A stretch of DNA of 64,000 nucleotides from Falsiroseomonas sp051859025 (GTDB lineage Bacteria > Pseudomonadota > Alphaproteobacteria > Acetobacterales > Acetobacteraceae): positions 1 through 64,000 of the forward strand of contig NZ_JBHYGL010000015.1 in NCBI RefSeq assembly GCF_051859025.1, written 5' to 3'. The notes beneath the pieces were generated by a model that saw only the letters and a program-made list of their open reading frames with translations, did no database searches and was not told the origin of the DNA. The position numbers and the translations under genes are program-made. This document shows, piece after piece, positions 17,366-25,212 of this stretch; positions within the stretch are counted from its first letter, which is position 1; each line of letters opens with the position of its first letter.

Positions 17366-18360
17366 CAGCGCCCGTCCTGGAAGTCCAAGGGCTGGTCAAG
17401 CACTTCGACGTGTCACGCCAAGTGAAGGTGCATGCCGTCAACGGCGTCAGCTTCTCGATCCGGGAAGGGGAGACGCTGGGCGTCGTCGGCGAAAGCGGGT
17501 CCGGCAAGTCCACCATCGGCCGCAGCGTCATCCGGCTGCTGGCCCCGACCGGCGGCAGCATCCGCTTCCGCGGGCGGGACATCACGAACCTTCCCGAATC
17601 GGCCTGCCGCCCGCTGCGGGCGGAGATGCAGATGGTGTTCCAGGACCCCTGGTCCGCGCTCAACCCGCGCATCCGCATCGGCGACCTCATCGCCGAACCC
17701 TTGAAACTGCACACGAAGCTCTCCGCGGCAGAGCGGCGCGACAAGGCGGAGGCGTTGGCCATCCGTGTGCGCCTCACGCCCGAACTCCTCACGCGCTATC
17801 CCGCTGAACTCAGCGGCGGCCAGTTGCAGCGCGTCTGCATCGCGCGTGCCATCGCGACCAGCCCCAAGCTGATCGTGCTGGATGAGCCCACCTCCTCGCT
17901 CGACCTCTCCGTCCGCGCCGGCATCCTGGACCTTCTGGCGGAGCTGAAGGCGGAGACGGGGGCGGCGATGATGTTCATCAGCCATGACCTCGGCACGGTG
18001 AAGCTCATCAGCGATCGTATCCTGGTCCTCTACCTCGGCAGCGTCGTGGAATATGCGCCGACGGCGCAGGTCTTCGCCGACGCCGCGCATCCCTATTCCC
18101 AGGCGCTGATGTCGGCCCACCTGCCCGCGGACCCGGATGCGGTGCTGCGGCGCCATGTGCTGCAGGGGGAGATCCCTTCCCCCATCAACCTGCCGCCCGG
18201 CTGCCATTTCGCCAGTCGCTGCCCCGTGGCGGTGCCGCGCTGCCGCGTCGAAACGCCGCGGCTCGACCCCGTCGCTGGCGACGCCACGCACCAGGCCGCC
18301 TGCCTCCGCATTGCGGAGGGCGCCAACCGGATTCCCGCGCTGGAGGATGCCCATGGATGA
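17362..18360 (+). CDS. ABC transporter ATP-binding protein, DppF type
   Basis: A 332-residue ATPase with Walker A GESGSGKS, the FQDPWSALNPR Q-loop region, signature LSGGQ, Walker B LIVLDEP, and the C-terminal CHFASRCP motif. It completes a five-gene SBP-B-C-D-F importer. An earlier in-frame ATG exists, but the chosen one overlaps the previous stop as ATGA and begins where the domain begins. The stop overlaps the start of the class II aldolase gene by 8 bases, linking transport to catabolism. Confidence 0.85.
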   Translation: MTAPVLEVQGLVKHFDVSRQVKVHAVNGVSFSIREGETLGVVGESGSGKSTIGRSVIRLLAPTGGSIRFRGRDITNLPESACRPLRAEMQMVFQDPWSALNPRIRIGDLIAEPLKLHTKLSAAERRDKAEALAIRVRLTPELLTRYPAELSGGQLQRVCIARAIATSPKLIVLDEPTSSLDLSVRAGILDLLAELKAETGAAMMFISHDLGTVKLISDRILVLYLGSVVEYAPTAQVFADAAHPYSQALMSAHLPADPDAVLRRHVLQGEIPSPINLPPGCHFASRCPVAVPRCRVETPRLDPVAGDATHQAACLRIAEGANRIPALEDAHG

Positions 18361-19084
18361 GGCGACGCTGCGGCGCGAATTGCTGGCCGCCTATCACATC
18401 CTCGACGTGCACGGGCAGAATGCCGGCATCGCGGGGCACCTGACCGCACGGCTGCCCGGCGACGACAACTTCTGGTGCCATGGCTATGGCCAGGGGTTCG
18501 AGGAAGTGCGCGCCGAGGATCTCCGCCACGCCGACATGGAATTGCGCGTGCTGAACGGGGGGAAGATCAATCCATCCCTCGTCATCCATACCGGCCTCTA
18601 TCACGCCCGCCCCGATATTGGCTGCGTCATCCACACGCATAGCCTGAACGCGGTGATGCTGACGGCCACAGGCACGCCGCTGCTGCCGCTGTTCCAGTCC
18701 GCGCTGATGTTTCACGACGACTGCACCCTGCACGCGGAGTACGGCGGCATCGTCGATACGGTGGAGACCGGCGTCGAACTCGCCGCCGCCCTTGGCCCGC
18801 GCCGCGCCTTGCTGCTGGCCAATCACGGCACGCTGGTGGTCGGCCGCAGCATCCGGGAAGCGGTGCACTGCACCATCATGCTGGACGATGCCTGCCGCAT
18901 CCAGTTGGGCGCCATGGCCGCCGCCGCGGGCAGGCCACTATCCCCCGTCGATGACGCCACGGCGCAGGAGGCGAAGCGCTTCCTGCTGTCGGACAAGGTG
19001 CTCGGCCTGCGCTGGGAACACTACCTCCGTCGCGCCATCGCCGCCCGGCCCTGGCTGGCGGCGGAACTCGCCAGCATCGCCTGA
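18353..19084 (+). CDS. class II aldolase/adducin family protein
   Basis: A 243-residue protein of the class II aldolase family. The zinc-binding histidines are visible in CVIHTHS and LLANHGT. The usual Glu of the PSSE motif is not evident; the sequence reads NPSLVIH, as in some decarboxylase-like members. These enzymes cleave or decarboxylate hydroxylated or keto acids. GGAGG lies 6 bases before the ATG, inside the end of the ATPase gene. It is the last gene of the importer operon. Confidence 0.8.
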   Translation: MDEATLRRELLAAYHILDVHGQNAGIAGHLTARLPGDDNFWCHGYGQGFEEVRAEDLRHADMELRVLNGGKINPSLVIHTGLYHARPDIGCVIHTHSLNAVMLTATGTPLLPLFQSALMFHDDCTLHAEYGGIVDTVETGVELAAALGPRRALLLANHGTLVVGRSIREAVHCTIMLDDACRIQLGAMAAAAGRPLSPVDDATAQEAKRFLLSDKVLGLRWEHYLRRAIAARPWLAAELASIA

Positions 19085-19630
19085 CTACAACTCGACGCCG
19101 ATCGTCGCGCCCAGCCGCGCGGCGATGTCCTTCTTGTCGAGGTCCGGCCCGCGCGCCTCATTCCCCTCGATATGCTGAAGGTCCCGCGCCGTATCCCGGC
19201 GGATCGCGATGATGAGGCTGGTGGCGTCCACCAGCGCCAGCGGGAATTCGTGCCAGGTGCCGAGGTGCAGCATCAGCCCCGCGCTGCCATCGAAGATCAG
19301 CGCGCGCGCTTCCTCCAGCATCGGCAATTCGCCATCGCCGGGCGGCGCCAGCACCATCAGGAACGGCCGGCCGCCGAGGGGGAAGAAGCTCTGCGTATGG
19401 AGGAAATGGCGTTCCATCCACACCACGCGCAGTGGCCGTCGCTCCAGCGTCGCGACGGTGAATTCCAGCGTATCGTCGGCCACGAAGCGGCCCGGCTTCC
19501 GCAGCGCGACGCGGTCGCCATAGAAGGGGCTGCGGATCACCGGCGCGGGCGCGGTCGGGCCCATCAGCGTGCCGAAGGGCGCGACATTCTCCGCCGTCGC
19601 CGCTTCCGCCCGCAGCGTGATGGATCGCAC
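19085..19630 (-). CDS. ureidoglycolate lyase-like protein (AllA family)
   Basis: A 181-residue cupin-fold protein of the ureidoglycolate lyase family. Typical strings are FGTLM near residue 19 and MERHFLHTQSFFPLGGRPF near 72-90. AllA splits ureidoglycolate to glyoxylate and urea. Here the substrate could be another ureido or N-carbamoyl acid. The start is GTG, 7 bases after the stop of the upstream ABM gene; the N-terminal residues match the family start. Its stop is adjacent to the stop of the convergent aldolase. Confidence 0.75.
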   Translation of the reverse strand: MRSITLRAEAATAENVAPFGTLMGPTAPAPVIRSPFYGDRVALRKPGRFVADDTLEFTVATLERRPLRVVWMERHFLHTQSFFPLGGRPFLMVLAPPGDGELPMLEEARALIFDGSAGLMLHLGTWHEFPLALVDATSLIIAIRRDTARDLQHIEGNEARGPDLDKKDIAARLGATIGVEL

Positions 19631-19637
19631 CGCCGGC

Positions 19638-19949
19638 CTAGCCCGCGGGGGACAGCACGTGGATGACGCGGCCTTCGATCATCGGCCGCACCTTCGCGCC
19701 ATAGGCCGCCATGTGGGGTGCGGCGGCGTGGGCGGCCAAATGCGCCGGGCTTTCCCACTTCTCCACCACCACGAAGCTGTCGGGGCCGAGCTTCGTCTGG
19801 ATGGCGCCCACGCCCTCCGCATCGATGGCAGGGCCGTATTCGATGCAGCCATCTTCGGCATGCACGGCGGGCATGTTGGCGCGGAAGGCTTCCAGCACGG
19901 CATCCCGCATCCCGGGCTTGGTCGTGATGATGGCGAGGACGTGGATCAT
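19638..19949 (-). CDS. antibiotic-biosynthesis-monooxygenase-fold protein
   Basis: A 103-residue ferredoxin-like ABM-domain protein. It has the family layout MIHVLAIITTKPGMRD, EDGCIEYGP and FVVVEKWESPAHLAAH, ending in a short strand. Members include cofactor-free quinol monooxygenases and heme-handling proteins, and many act as small helpers in catabolic operons. GGAAGG precedes the ATG. It lies upstream of, and probably with, the AllA-like gene. Confidence 0.8.
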   Translation of the reverse strand: MIHVLAIITTKPGMRDAVLEAFRANMPAVHAEDGCIEYGPAIDAEGVGAIQTKLGPDSFVVVEKWESPAHLAAHAAAPHMAAYGAKVRPMIEGRVIHVLSPAG

Positions 19950-19981
19950 GCGGCGCTTTCCTTCCCGGATATCCGCGAAGG

Positions 19982-20971
19982 CTACGCTGGCCGCAGGCGC
20001 TTCGCCAGCGGGGCCAGCACCCGCTCCACCACCGGGATCAACAGGAACCCCGCGGCCAGCCCGACCACGCCGGCGAAGGCAGCCCCCGCCAGCCAGCCCA
20101 GCGCGCCGCCGATGCCAGGCATCGTCCCCGCGGCGGCGGCCAGGTCGTGCGACCAATGCGCCGGCCCGGCCAGGCCGAATTCCTCCAGCCCATGGATCAG
20201 GATGCCGCCGCCGACCCAGACCATCGCCGCCGTGCCGACGATGCTCAGCAGCGTGAGGAAGGGCGGCATGCCCTTCACCAGGCTGCGCCCGAGCGCCCGC
20301 GCCAGGGGTCGCAGCGCCGCCGGCAGCCGCAGCGCCACCCCTTCTTCCCTCGCCAGGGCCACGCCGGCATCATCCGCCTTCACGATCAGCGCGACGGTGC
20401 CATAGACCACGATGGTGATGCCGATGCCGACCACCGCGAGGATCGCCGCCTGCGCGACGAAGCCGCTCTCGGGGATGGTGGACAGCGCGATGGCCATGAT
20501 CTCCGCCGACAGGATGAAATCCGTCTTGATGGCGCCGGCCACCCGCGCCTCTTCCAACGCCAGCGGGTCCGCCGGCGCGGCGCCCACCGCCGCCTCATGC
20601 GCATGGGCGGCGTGCGGGCGGATGGCCTCCAGCACCTTCTCCGCCCCCTCATAGCAGAGGAAGGCGCCGCCCAGCATCAGCAGGGGCGTGATGGCCCAGG
20701 GCGCCAGCAGGCTGAGCGCGAGGGCCACCGGCAGCAGGATCAGCAGCTTGTTCTTCAGCGACCCCAGCGCGATGCGCTTGACGATCGGGATCTCGCGGCT
20801 CGCGGCGAAGCCCACGACGTAGCGGGGCGTCACCGCTGCATCGTCGATGACCACGCCGGCGGCCTTGGCCCCCGCCTTGCCGGCCTGGAAGGCGACATCG
20901 TCCAGGCTGGCCGCCGCCACCTTGGCCAGGGCCACCACATCATCCAGCAGCGCGATCAGGCCCGTGCTCAC
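19982..20971 (-). CDS. DUF808 inner membrane protein, YedI-like
   Basis: A 329-residue multi-pass protein that matches the YedI/DUF808 family. The conserved N-terminus reads GLIALLDDVVALAK, then DDVAFQAGKAGAKAAGVVIDD, followed by several helices and an IKTDFILSAEI core. The function of the family is unknown. The start is GTG with GGAGA upstream. A 7-bp hairpin lies in its leader. It seems unrelated to the flanking catabolic genes. Confidence 0.85.
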   Translation of the reverse strand: MSTGLIALLDDVVALAKVAAASLDDVAFQAGKAGAKAAGVVIDDAAVTPRYVVGFAASREIPIVKRIALGSLKNKLLILLPVALALSLLAPWAITPLLMLGGAFLCYEGAEKVLEAIRPHAAHAHEAAVGAAPADPLALEEARVAGAIKTDFILSAEIMAIALSTIPESGFVAQAAILAVVGIGITIVVYGTVALIVKADDAGVALAREEGVALRLPAALRPLARALGRSLVKGMPPFLTLLSIVGTAAMVWVGGGILIHGLEEFGLAGPAHWSHDLAAAAGTMPGIGGALGWLAGAAFAGVVGLAAGFLLIPVVERVLAPLAKRLRPA

Positions 20972-20979
20972 GGCGTCTC

Positions 20980-21001
20980 CGCGGGGTTGTTCGGCCCCGC
21001 G
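20980..21001. promoter_or_regulatory. hairpin in the DUF808 leader
   Basis: CGCGGGG pairs perfectly with CCCCGCG around an 8-base loop, in the gap between divergent DUF808 and decarboxylase-like genes. It begins 9 bases from the GTG and could lie in the DUF808 leader RNA. In GC-rich DNA such a stem may be incidental. Confidence 0.25.
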
Positions 21002-21073
21002 TGCCGTGCCGGGCGGCCTGCGTCAATGCAAAGCCGCGTTTGCGCGGCGGTGCGGCTTCGCTAGGCTGGCGGC

Positions 21074-21796
21074 ATGACGCAACGAATCCGCCTCGGCATG
21101 CTCACCCCTTCCTCCAACACGGTGCTGGAGCCCGTGACCCAGGCGATGATCGCCGGGCTGCCGGAGGTCTCGGCCCATTTCGGCCGCTTCAAGGTGACGG
21201 AGATCGCGCTAAGCCAATCCGCCCTCGCCCAGTTCGACGACAGCGCCATCCTGGTGGCGGCGGAGTTGCTGGCCCATGCCAAGGTCGATGTCATCACCTG
21301 GAACGGCACCTCCGCCACCTGGCTGGGGTTCGAGACGGATGAGCGGCTGTGCGAGCGCATCACCGCCGCCACCGGCATCCCCGCCACCACCTCCATCCTC
21401 GCGATGAATGAGGCGCTGGCGAAGCTGGGCGCGCAAAGCCTCGGCTACGTCACGCCCTATACGGACGATGTCCAGGCGAAGATCGTCGCGCAGTATGAAC
21501 GCCATGGCCTGGCCTGCCGCGGCGATGCCCATGCCGGCATCCGCGACAATTTCGCCTTCGCCGAGGTCACGGAGGACGCGCTGCGGGCGATGACCCGCGC
21601 CGTGGCGGCGGAAGGCCCGGACGCCATCGCCGTGGTCTGCACCAACCTCCGCGCCGGCCCCCTGGTGGCGGCGCTGGAGGCGGAGCTCGGCATCCCCATC
21701 ATCGACAGCATCGCGACCGCGGTGTGGAAAAGCCTGTCCATCGCCGGCGTGGACCCAGCCCGGGTGCGGGGCTGGGGAAGGCTGTTCAGCCTGTGA
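21074..21796 (+). CDS. arylmalonate-decarboxylase-like member of the Asp/Glu racemase superfamily
   Basis: A 240-residue protein of the maleate isomerase / arylmalonate decarboxylase branch. The first catalytic position is Gly78 (WNGTS) and the second is Cys189 (VVCTN). Thr79-Ser80 and Tyr129 fit an oxyanion pocket. Bordetella arylmalonate decarboxylase has the same arrangement (Gly74, Thr75, Ser76, Tyr126, Cys188), whereas maleate isomerases and racemases carry two cysteines. Decarboxylation of a disubstituted malonate-like acid is therefore a good guess. A TAGGCT -10-like hexamer lies only 6 bases before the ATG, so the message may be almost leaderless. The stop overlaps the next start as GTGA. 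Confidence 0.8.
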   Translation: MTQRIRLGMLTPSSNTVLEPVTQAMIAGLPEVSAHFGRFKVTEIALSQSALAQFDDSAILVAAELLAHAKVDVITWNGTSATWLGFETDERLCERITAATGIPATTSILAMNEALAKLGAQSLGYVTPYTDDVQAKIVAQYERHGLACRGDAHAGIRDNFAFAEVTEDALRAMTRAVAAEGPDAIAVVCTNLRAGPLVAALEAELGIPIIDSIATAVWKSLSIAGVDPARVRGWGRLFSL

Positions 21797-22446
21797 CGCG
21801 CCTGCTGCTGGTCAACCCCAACACCAACACCCGGACGACAGCGCTGATGGCGGCCATCGCCCAGCGCGCGGCGCCGGCCGGCGTCTCGGTGGAGGGTGCC
21901 ACCGTCGCCACCGGCGCGCCGCTGCTGGATGACCCGGCCAAGCTGGCGGTGGGTGCGGAGGCCGTGCAGGCACTGCTCGCCGCCACGGACCTCTCCCCCT
22001 TCGCCGGCGTCATCGTTGCCGCCTTCGGCGACCCCGGCCTGGCCGAGAGCCGCGCCGCCGCCCCCGTGACGCTGACCGGCATCGCAGAGGCCGCGATGGC
22101 GGAAGCCGCCGCCATAGGCCGCTTCGTCATCGTCACCACCACCGCGCTGCTCGCGCCCTCGATCGATGCGCGCGTCGTGGAATACGGCCACGCCACGCGC
22201 CATGCCGGCACCTTCCTGACGGAGGGCGCCGCCGCCGCGCTGATGGCGGATCCCGCGCAGCTGGAAGCGGCGCTGGAGGCCACCGCCCGGCATGCGCTGG
22301 CCGAGACGGGCGCGGAGGCCATCATCATCGGCGGCGGCCCGCTGGCAGCGGTGGCAGAAGCGCTGCGGCCGCGCTTCGCCGTGCCGATCATCGAACCCGT
22401 GCCGGCCGCGGTGCGGCTGGCGCTGTCCCGGGCTGTCTTGTCCTGA
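21793..22446 (+). CDS. hydantoin-racemase-like protein lacking both catalytic cysteines
   Basis: A 217-residue protein with the hydantoin racemase pattern: LLLVNPNTN at the N-terminus, then a VAAFGDPGL segment. In active hydantoin/Asp racemases the second segment reads ACFGDPG; here the Cys position is Ala77. The second Cys position (usually GCAGM) is Gly181 in IIIGGGPLA. A two-base racemase mechanism is not possible with these residues. The start is GTG, overlapping the upstream stop, so it is co-translated with the decarboxylase-like protein. It could be a binding subunit, a decarboxylase-like enzyme or a non-catalytic partner. Confidence 0.75.
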   Translation: MTRLLLVNPNTNTRTTALMAAIAQRAAPAGVSVEGATVATGAPLLDDPAKLAVGAEAVQALLAATDLSPFAGVIVAAFGDPGLAESRAAAPVTLTGIAEAAMAEAAAIGRFVIVTTTALLAPSIDARVVEYGHATRHAGTFLTEGAAAALMADPAQLEAALEATARHALAETGAEAIIIGGGPLAAVAEALRPRFAVPIIEPVPAAVRLALSRAVLS

Positions 22447-22496
22447 GACGCGCGATTCAGGCTTTTCGGCTACGCCGCCTCAAGCCATCGCGCGTC
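22447..22496. terminator. inverted repeat between convergent genes
   Basis: GACGCGCGA (22447-22455) and TCGCGCGTC (22488-22496) are perfect inverted copies 32 bases apart. A shorter GGC/GCC-rich stem is possible inside. The left arm follows the racemase-like stop and the right arm overlaps the stop of the convergent Bug receptor. It is placed like a bidirectional terminator but has no T-run. Confidence 0.4.
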
Positions 22497-23466
22497 ACTC
22501 CGGCCTGATGTTCCCGGCCTCCACCACCCGCTTCCAGCGCGCGATTTCCGCGGCCTGGAAGGTGGCGAATTCCTCCGGCGTGTCGCCGCCGATGTCGAAG
22601 CCGGCATCCACCAGGCGCTGCGCCGTGGCGGGCACGCGTAACGCGCCCATGAAGGCGTCCCGCACCCGTTCCACCAGCGCGGGCGCCATGCCGGGCGGGC
22701 CGCCCAGCGCCTGCCAGGAATAGACGACGAAGTCGCGCAGCCCCGCCTCCTGCCCCGTCGGCACTCCCGGCAGCACGGGCGTGCGCTGGGACGCCGTGAC
22801 CATCAGCGCCTTCAGCCGCCCGGACTGGATGTGCGGGATGACGGCGCCGAGGTTCTGGAAGGAGATCTGGGTGGTCCCCGCCATCAGGCTCGTCATGGCC
22901 GGGCCGCCGCCGGAATAGGGGATATGCGCCATCTCCGTCCCCGTCGCCTGCTTGAACATCTCCGCCGTCAGATGGTCCGACGACCCGACGCCGGAGGAGG
23001 GGTAGGAGGCCGTGGCCGCGTTGCGCTTCATCCAATCGATCAGCCCGGCGAAATCCTGCACCGGCACCGATTGCGGGTTCACCACCAGCACATTCGGCGT
23101 CCGCACCGTGACGGTGATGCGCGTCAGCTGCGTCGTCGGGTCATAGGCCAGGTTGGGGCGCAGCGCGACATTGATCGCCCAGGTGCTGATCGGCGCATGC
23201 ATCAGCGTGTAGCCATCGGGCGCCGTGCGGATCACCTGCCTTGCACCGACCTCCCCGGTCGCACCGGGACGGTTCTCCACCACGAAGGGGCGGCCCAGCG
23301 TCTGCTGCATGTGCTGGGCGGCGATGCGGGCGATCAGGTCCGAGGGTCCGCCGGTTGCGAAGGGAACGACGAGCGTGACGGCGCGGGATGGCCAATCCTG
23401 CTGCGCCAGCGAAGGACGGATGAGCGCGGGCGCGGCGAGGGCGCCCAGCAGGGTGCGGCGGTTCAT
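22495..23466 (-). CDS. Bug-family tripartite tricarboxylate receptor
   Basis: A 323-residue periplasmic binding protein of the Bug/TctC family. The signal region carries Arg3-Arg4 and ends near SLAQ, possibly Tat-type. The body has PSRAVTLVVPFATGGPSD and the VENRPGATGEVGA loop typical of Bug proteins, which grip carboxylates through water-mediated contacts. No TctA or TctB membrane partners are near, so it is an orphan receptor. GGAGG lies 9 bases before the ATG. Confidence 0.85.
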   Translation of the reverse strand: MNRRTLLGALAAPALIRPSLAQQDWPSRAVTLVVPFATGGPSDLIARIAAQHMQQTLGRPFVVENRPGATGEVGARQVIRTAPDGYTLMHAPISTWAINVALRPNLAYDPTTQLTRITVTVRTPNVLVVNPQSVPVQDFAGLIDWMKRNAATASYPSSGVGSSDHLTAEMFKQATGTEMAHIPYSGGGPAMTSLMAGTTQISFQNLGAVIPHIQSGRLKALMVTASQRTPVLPGVPTGQEAGLRDFVVYSWQALGGPPGMAPALVERVRDAFMGALRVPATAQRLVDAGFDIGGDTPEEFATFQAAEIARWKRVVEAGNIRPE

Positions 23467-23498
23467 GGTTCTTGTTCCTCCCGTTGTTGCTTTGTCTC

Positions 23499-23551
23499 GC
23501 GGGGGAACGCCGTTCCCCCGCACCCCCATGCCAGGGCCGAACCGGCCCTGG
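23499..23551. terminator. pair of perfect hairpins between RraA and Bug receptor genes
   Basis: GCGGGGGAAC pairs with GTTCCCCCGC around a GCC loop (23499-23521). CCAGGGCCG pairs with CGGCCCTGG around an AAC loop (23531-23551). Both stems are perfect with three-base loops, only nine bases apart. They separate two genes transcribed leftward. They could be a terminator, an RNA-stability element or copies of a dispersed intergenic repeat. Confidence 0.55.
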
Positions 23552-23565
23552 ACCGTCGGCGATTG

Positions 23566-24282
23566 TCACCGCCCCTTCGCGGCCCGCCAAACCTTGAACT
23601 CATCGAGGTTCGCCGCATTGGTCGCGGGATAGAGCCCGACGATCGTCCGCCCCTCCGCCACCTTCTCCGTCACGAAATCCTCATAGGCCGTCATCTCCGT
23701 GGCCTCCGCCGCGATGTCATCCGCCAGATGCGCGGGAATGACGATCACGCCGTCGCAATCGCCGACCAGCACATCCCCCGGGAACACCGGCGCATCGCCG
23801 CAGGCGATCGGGACATTGATGTCGATGGCATGGTTCAGCGTCAGGTTCGTCGGCGCGGAGGGCCGCGTGTGGAAGGCAGGGATGCCGAGCGCCGCGATCT
23901 CCGCGCTGTCCCGGAACCCGCCATCCGTCACCACCCCCGCCACGCCCCGCGCCTTCAGCCGCCCGACGAGGATCGCGCCCGCGGAAGCCGCGCGGGCATC
24001 CTTGCGGCTGTCGAAGACCAGCACATGCCCGGGCGGGCAGGTCTCGATCGCCTTGCGCTGGGGATGGTTCGGGTCGCGGAAGGCCTCCAGCGTGTTGAGG
24101 TCCTCCCGCGCCGGGATGTAGCGGACGGTGAAGGCCTCCCCCACCATGCTCTCGGCGGGCGTATGCAGCGGCAGCGGCCCCTGGATCATCTGGCTGCGGA
24201 AGCCGCGCTTGAACAGCGCCGTCGCCAGGGTGGCGGTGCTCACGCGGCGCAGCTTGTCACGGGTCTCGGGGCTCAGGGCCAT
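23566..24282 (-). CDS. RraA-family aldolase/decarboxylase, second copy
   Basis: A 238-residue RraA-like protein. The signature VVTDGGFRDS keeps the Asp-Gly-x-x-Arg-Asp core, and VGDCDGVIVIP near residue 185 is typical. It is longer at the N-terminus than the copy at 8200 and probably has a different substrate. Two ATGs are possible; the downstream one is taken because GAGGA is 7 bases upstream. It is divergent from a class II aldolase, a related type of C-C lyase. Confidence 0.8.
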   Translation of the reverse strand: MALSPETRDKLRRVSTATLATALFKRGFRSQMIQGPLPLHTPAESMVGEAFTVRYIPAREDLNTLEAFRDPNHPQRKAIETCPPGHVLVFDSRKDARAASAGAILVGRLKARGVAGVVTDGGFRDSAEIAALGIPAFHTRPSAPTNLTLNHAIDINVPIACGDAPVFPGDVLVGDCDGVIVIPAHLADDIAAEATEMTAYEDFVTEKVAEGRTIVGLYPATNAANLDEFKVWRAAKGR

Positions 24283-24316
24283 GATGCGTTCCTCAACGGG
24301 GTCTTGTTGCGGCATT

Positions 24317-24326
24317 CATGCGCATG
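24317..24326. promoter_or_regulatory. 10-bp palindrome in divergent promoter
   Basis: CATGCGCATG is a perfect palindrome in the 150-base gap between the divergent RraA and class II aldolase genes. It could be an operator serving both. It differs from the TTGTCCGGACAA element. Support is positional only. Confidence 0.25.
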
Positions 24327-24432
24327 GTCGGCCCGGATCGTGAACCCCGTCCAGCCCCGGCGGGCCTCTCCGCCCTTCCCGCCGCGCCTGCGATGCGGGA
24401 GACTGCGCCCACGCAGCGCAGAGACCCGCCCC

Positions 24433-25212
24433 ATGAACATGGCCGCCCCCTCAACCATCCCCGCCGGCATCAGCGAGGAGGAATGGAAGATCCGCTGCGA
24501 CCTGGCCGCGCTCTACCGCCTGGTCGCGCATCACCGCATGACGGATCTGATCTACACCCATATCAGCGCCCGCATCCCGGGGCCGGAACACCATTTCCTC
24601 ATCAACAGCTACGGCGTGATGTTCCATGAGATGCGTGCCAGCGACCTGGTGAAGATCGACGTGGACGGCAACATCCTGGAACCCGAGGGCCGCAGCGGCC
24701 TGCACGTCAATGCCGCCGGCTTCACCATCCACTCCGCCATCCACATGGCGCGGGAGGATCTGGTGGCCGTCATCCACACCCACACCTCGGCCGGCATCGC
24801 CGTCTCCGCCCAGGAACACGGCCTGCTGCCGATCAGCCAGCACGCGCTGAAATTCTACGGTTGCCTCGGCTACCATGGTTATGAGGGCATCGCGCTGGAC
24901 CTGGATGAGCGGGACCGGCTGGTCGCCGACCTTGGCCCCCACAAGGCGATGATCCTGCGCAACCACGGCCTGCTGGTCGGCGGCACGACGATCCCGGATG
25001 CCTGGAGCCAGATCTACTACCTGGAACGCGCCTGCCAGGCGCAGGTCGCGGCGCTGGCCGGTGGCGCGAAGCTGGTCCTGCCGCCGGAGGAAGTGCGCCT
25101 GAAGACCGCGGAGCAATTCGCGCCCAAGAACCCGCCCAGCCCGCACATCAACCTGGCCTGGGAAGCGTCCCTCCGCCTGATCGAGAACGACCCCATCAGC
25201 TACCGCTCATGA
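24433..25212 (+). CDS. class II aldolase/adducin family protein, second copy
   Basis: A 259-residue class II aldolase-fold protein. Zinc ligands are seen in AVIHTHTSAG and ILRNHGLLVGG, and the VNAAGFTIHSAIH segment is typical of the adducin-like subgroup. It is clearly different from the copy at 18353. It probably cleaves or decarboxylates a hydroxy or keto acid. Its TGA overlaps the start of the flavin monooxygenase in ATGA. Confidence 0.8.
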   Translation: MNMAAPSTIPAGISEEEWKIRCDLAALYRLVAHHRMTDLIYTHISARIPGPEHHFLINSYGVMFHEMRASDLVKIDVDGNILEPEGRSGLHVNAAGFTIHSAIHMAREDLVAVIHTHTSAGIAVSAQEHGLLPISQHALKFYGCLGYHGYEGIALDLDERDRLVADLGPHKAMILRNHGLLVGGTTIPDAWSQIYYLERACQAQVAALAGGAKLVLPPEEVRLKTAEQFAPKNPPSPHINLAWEASLRLIENDPISYRS

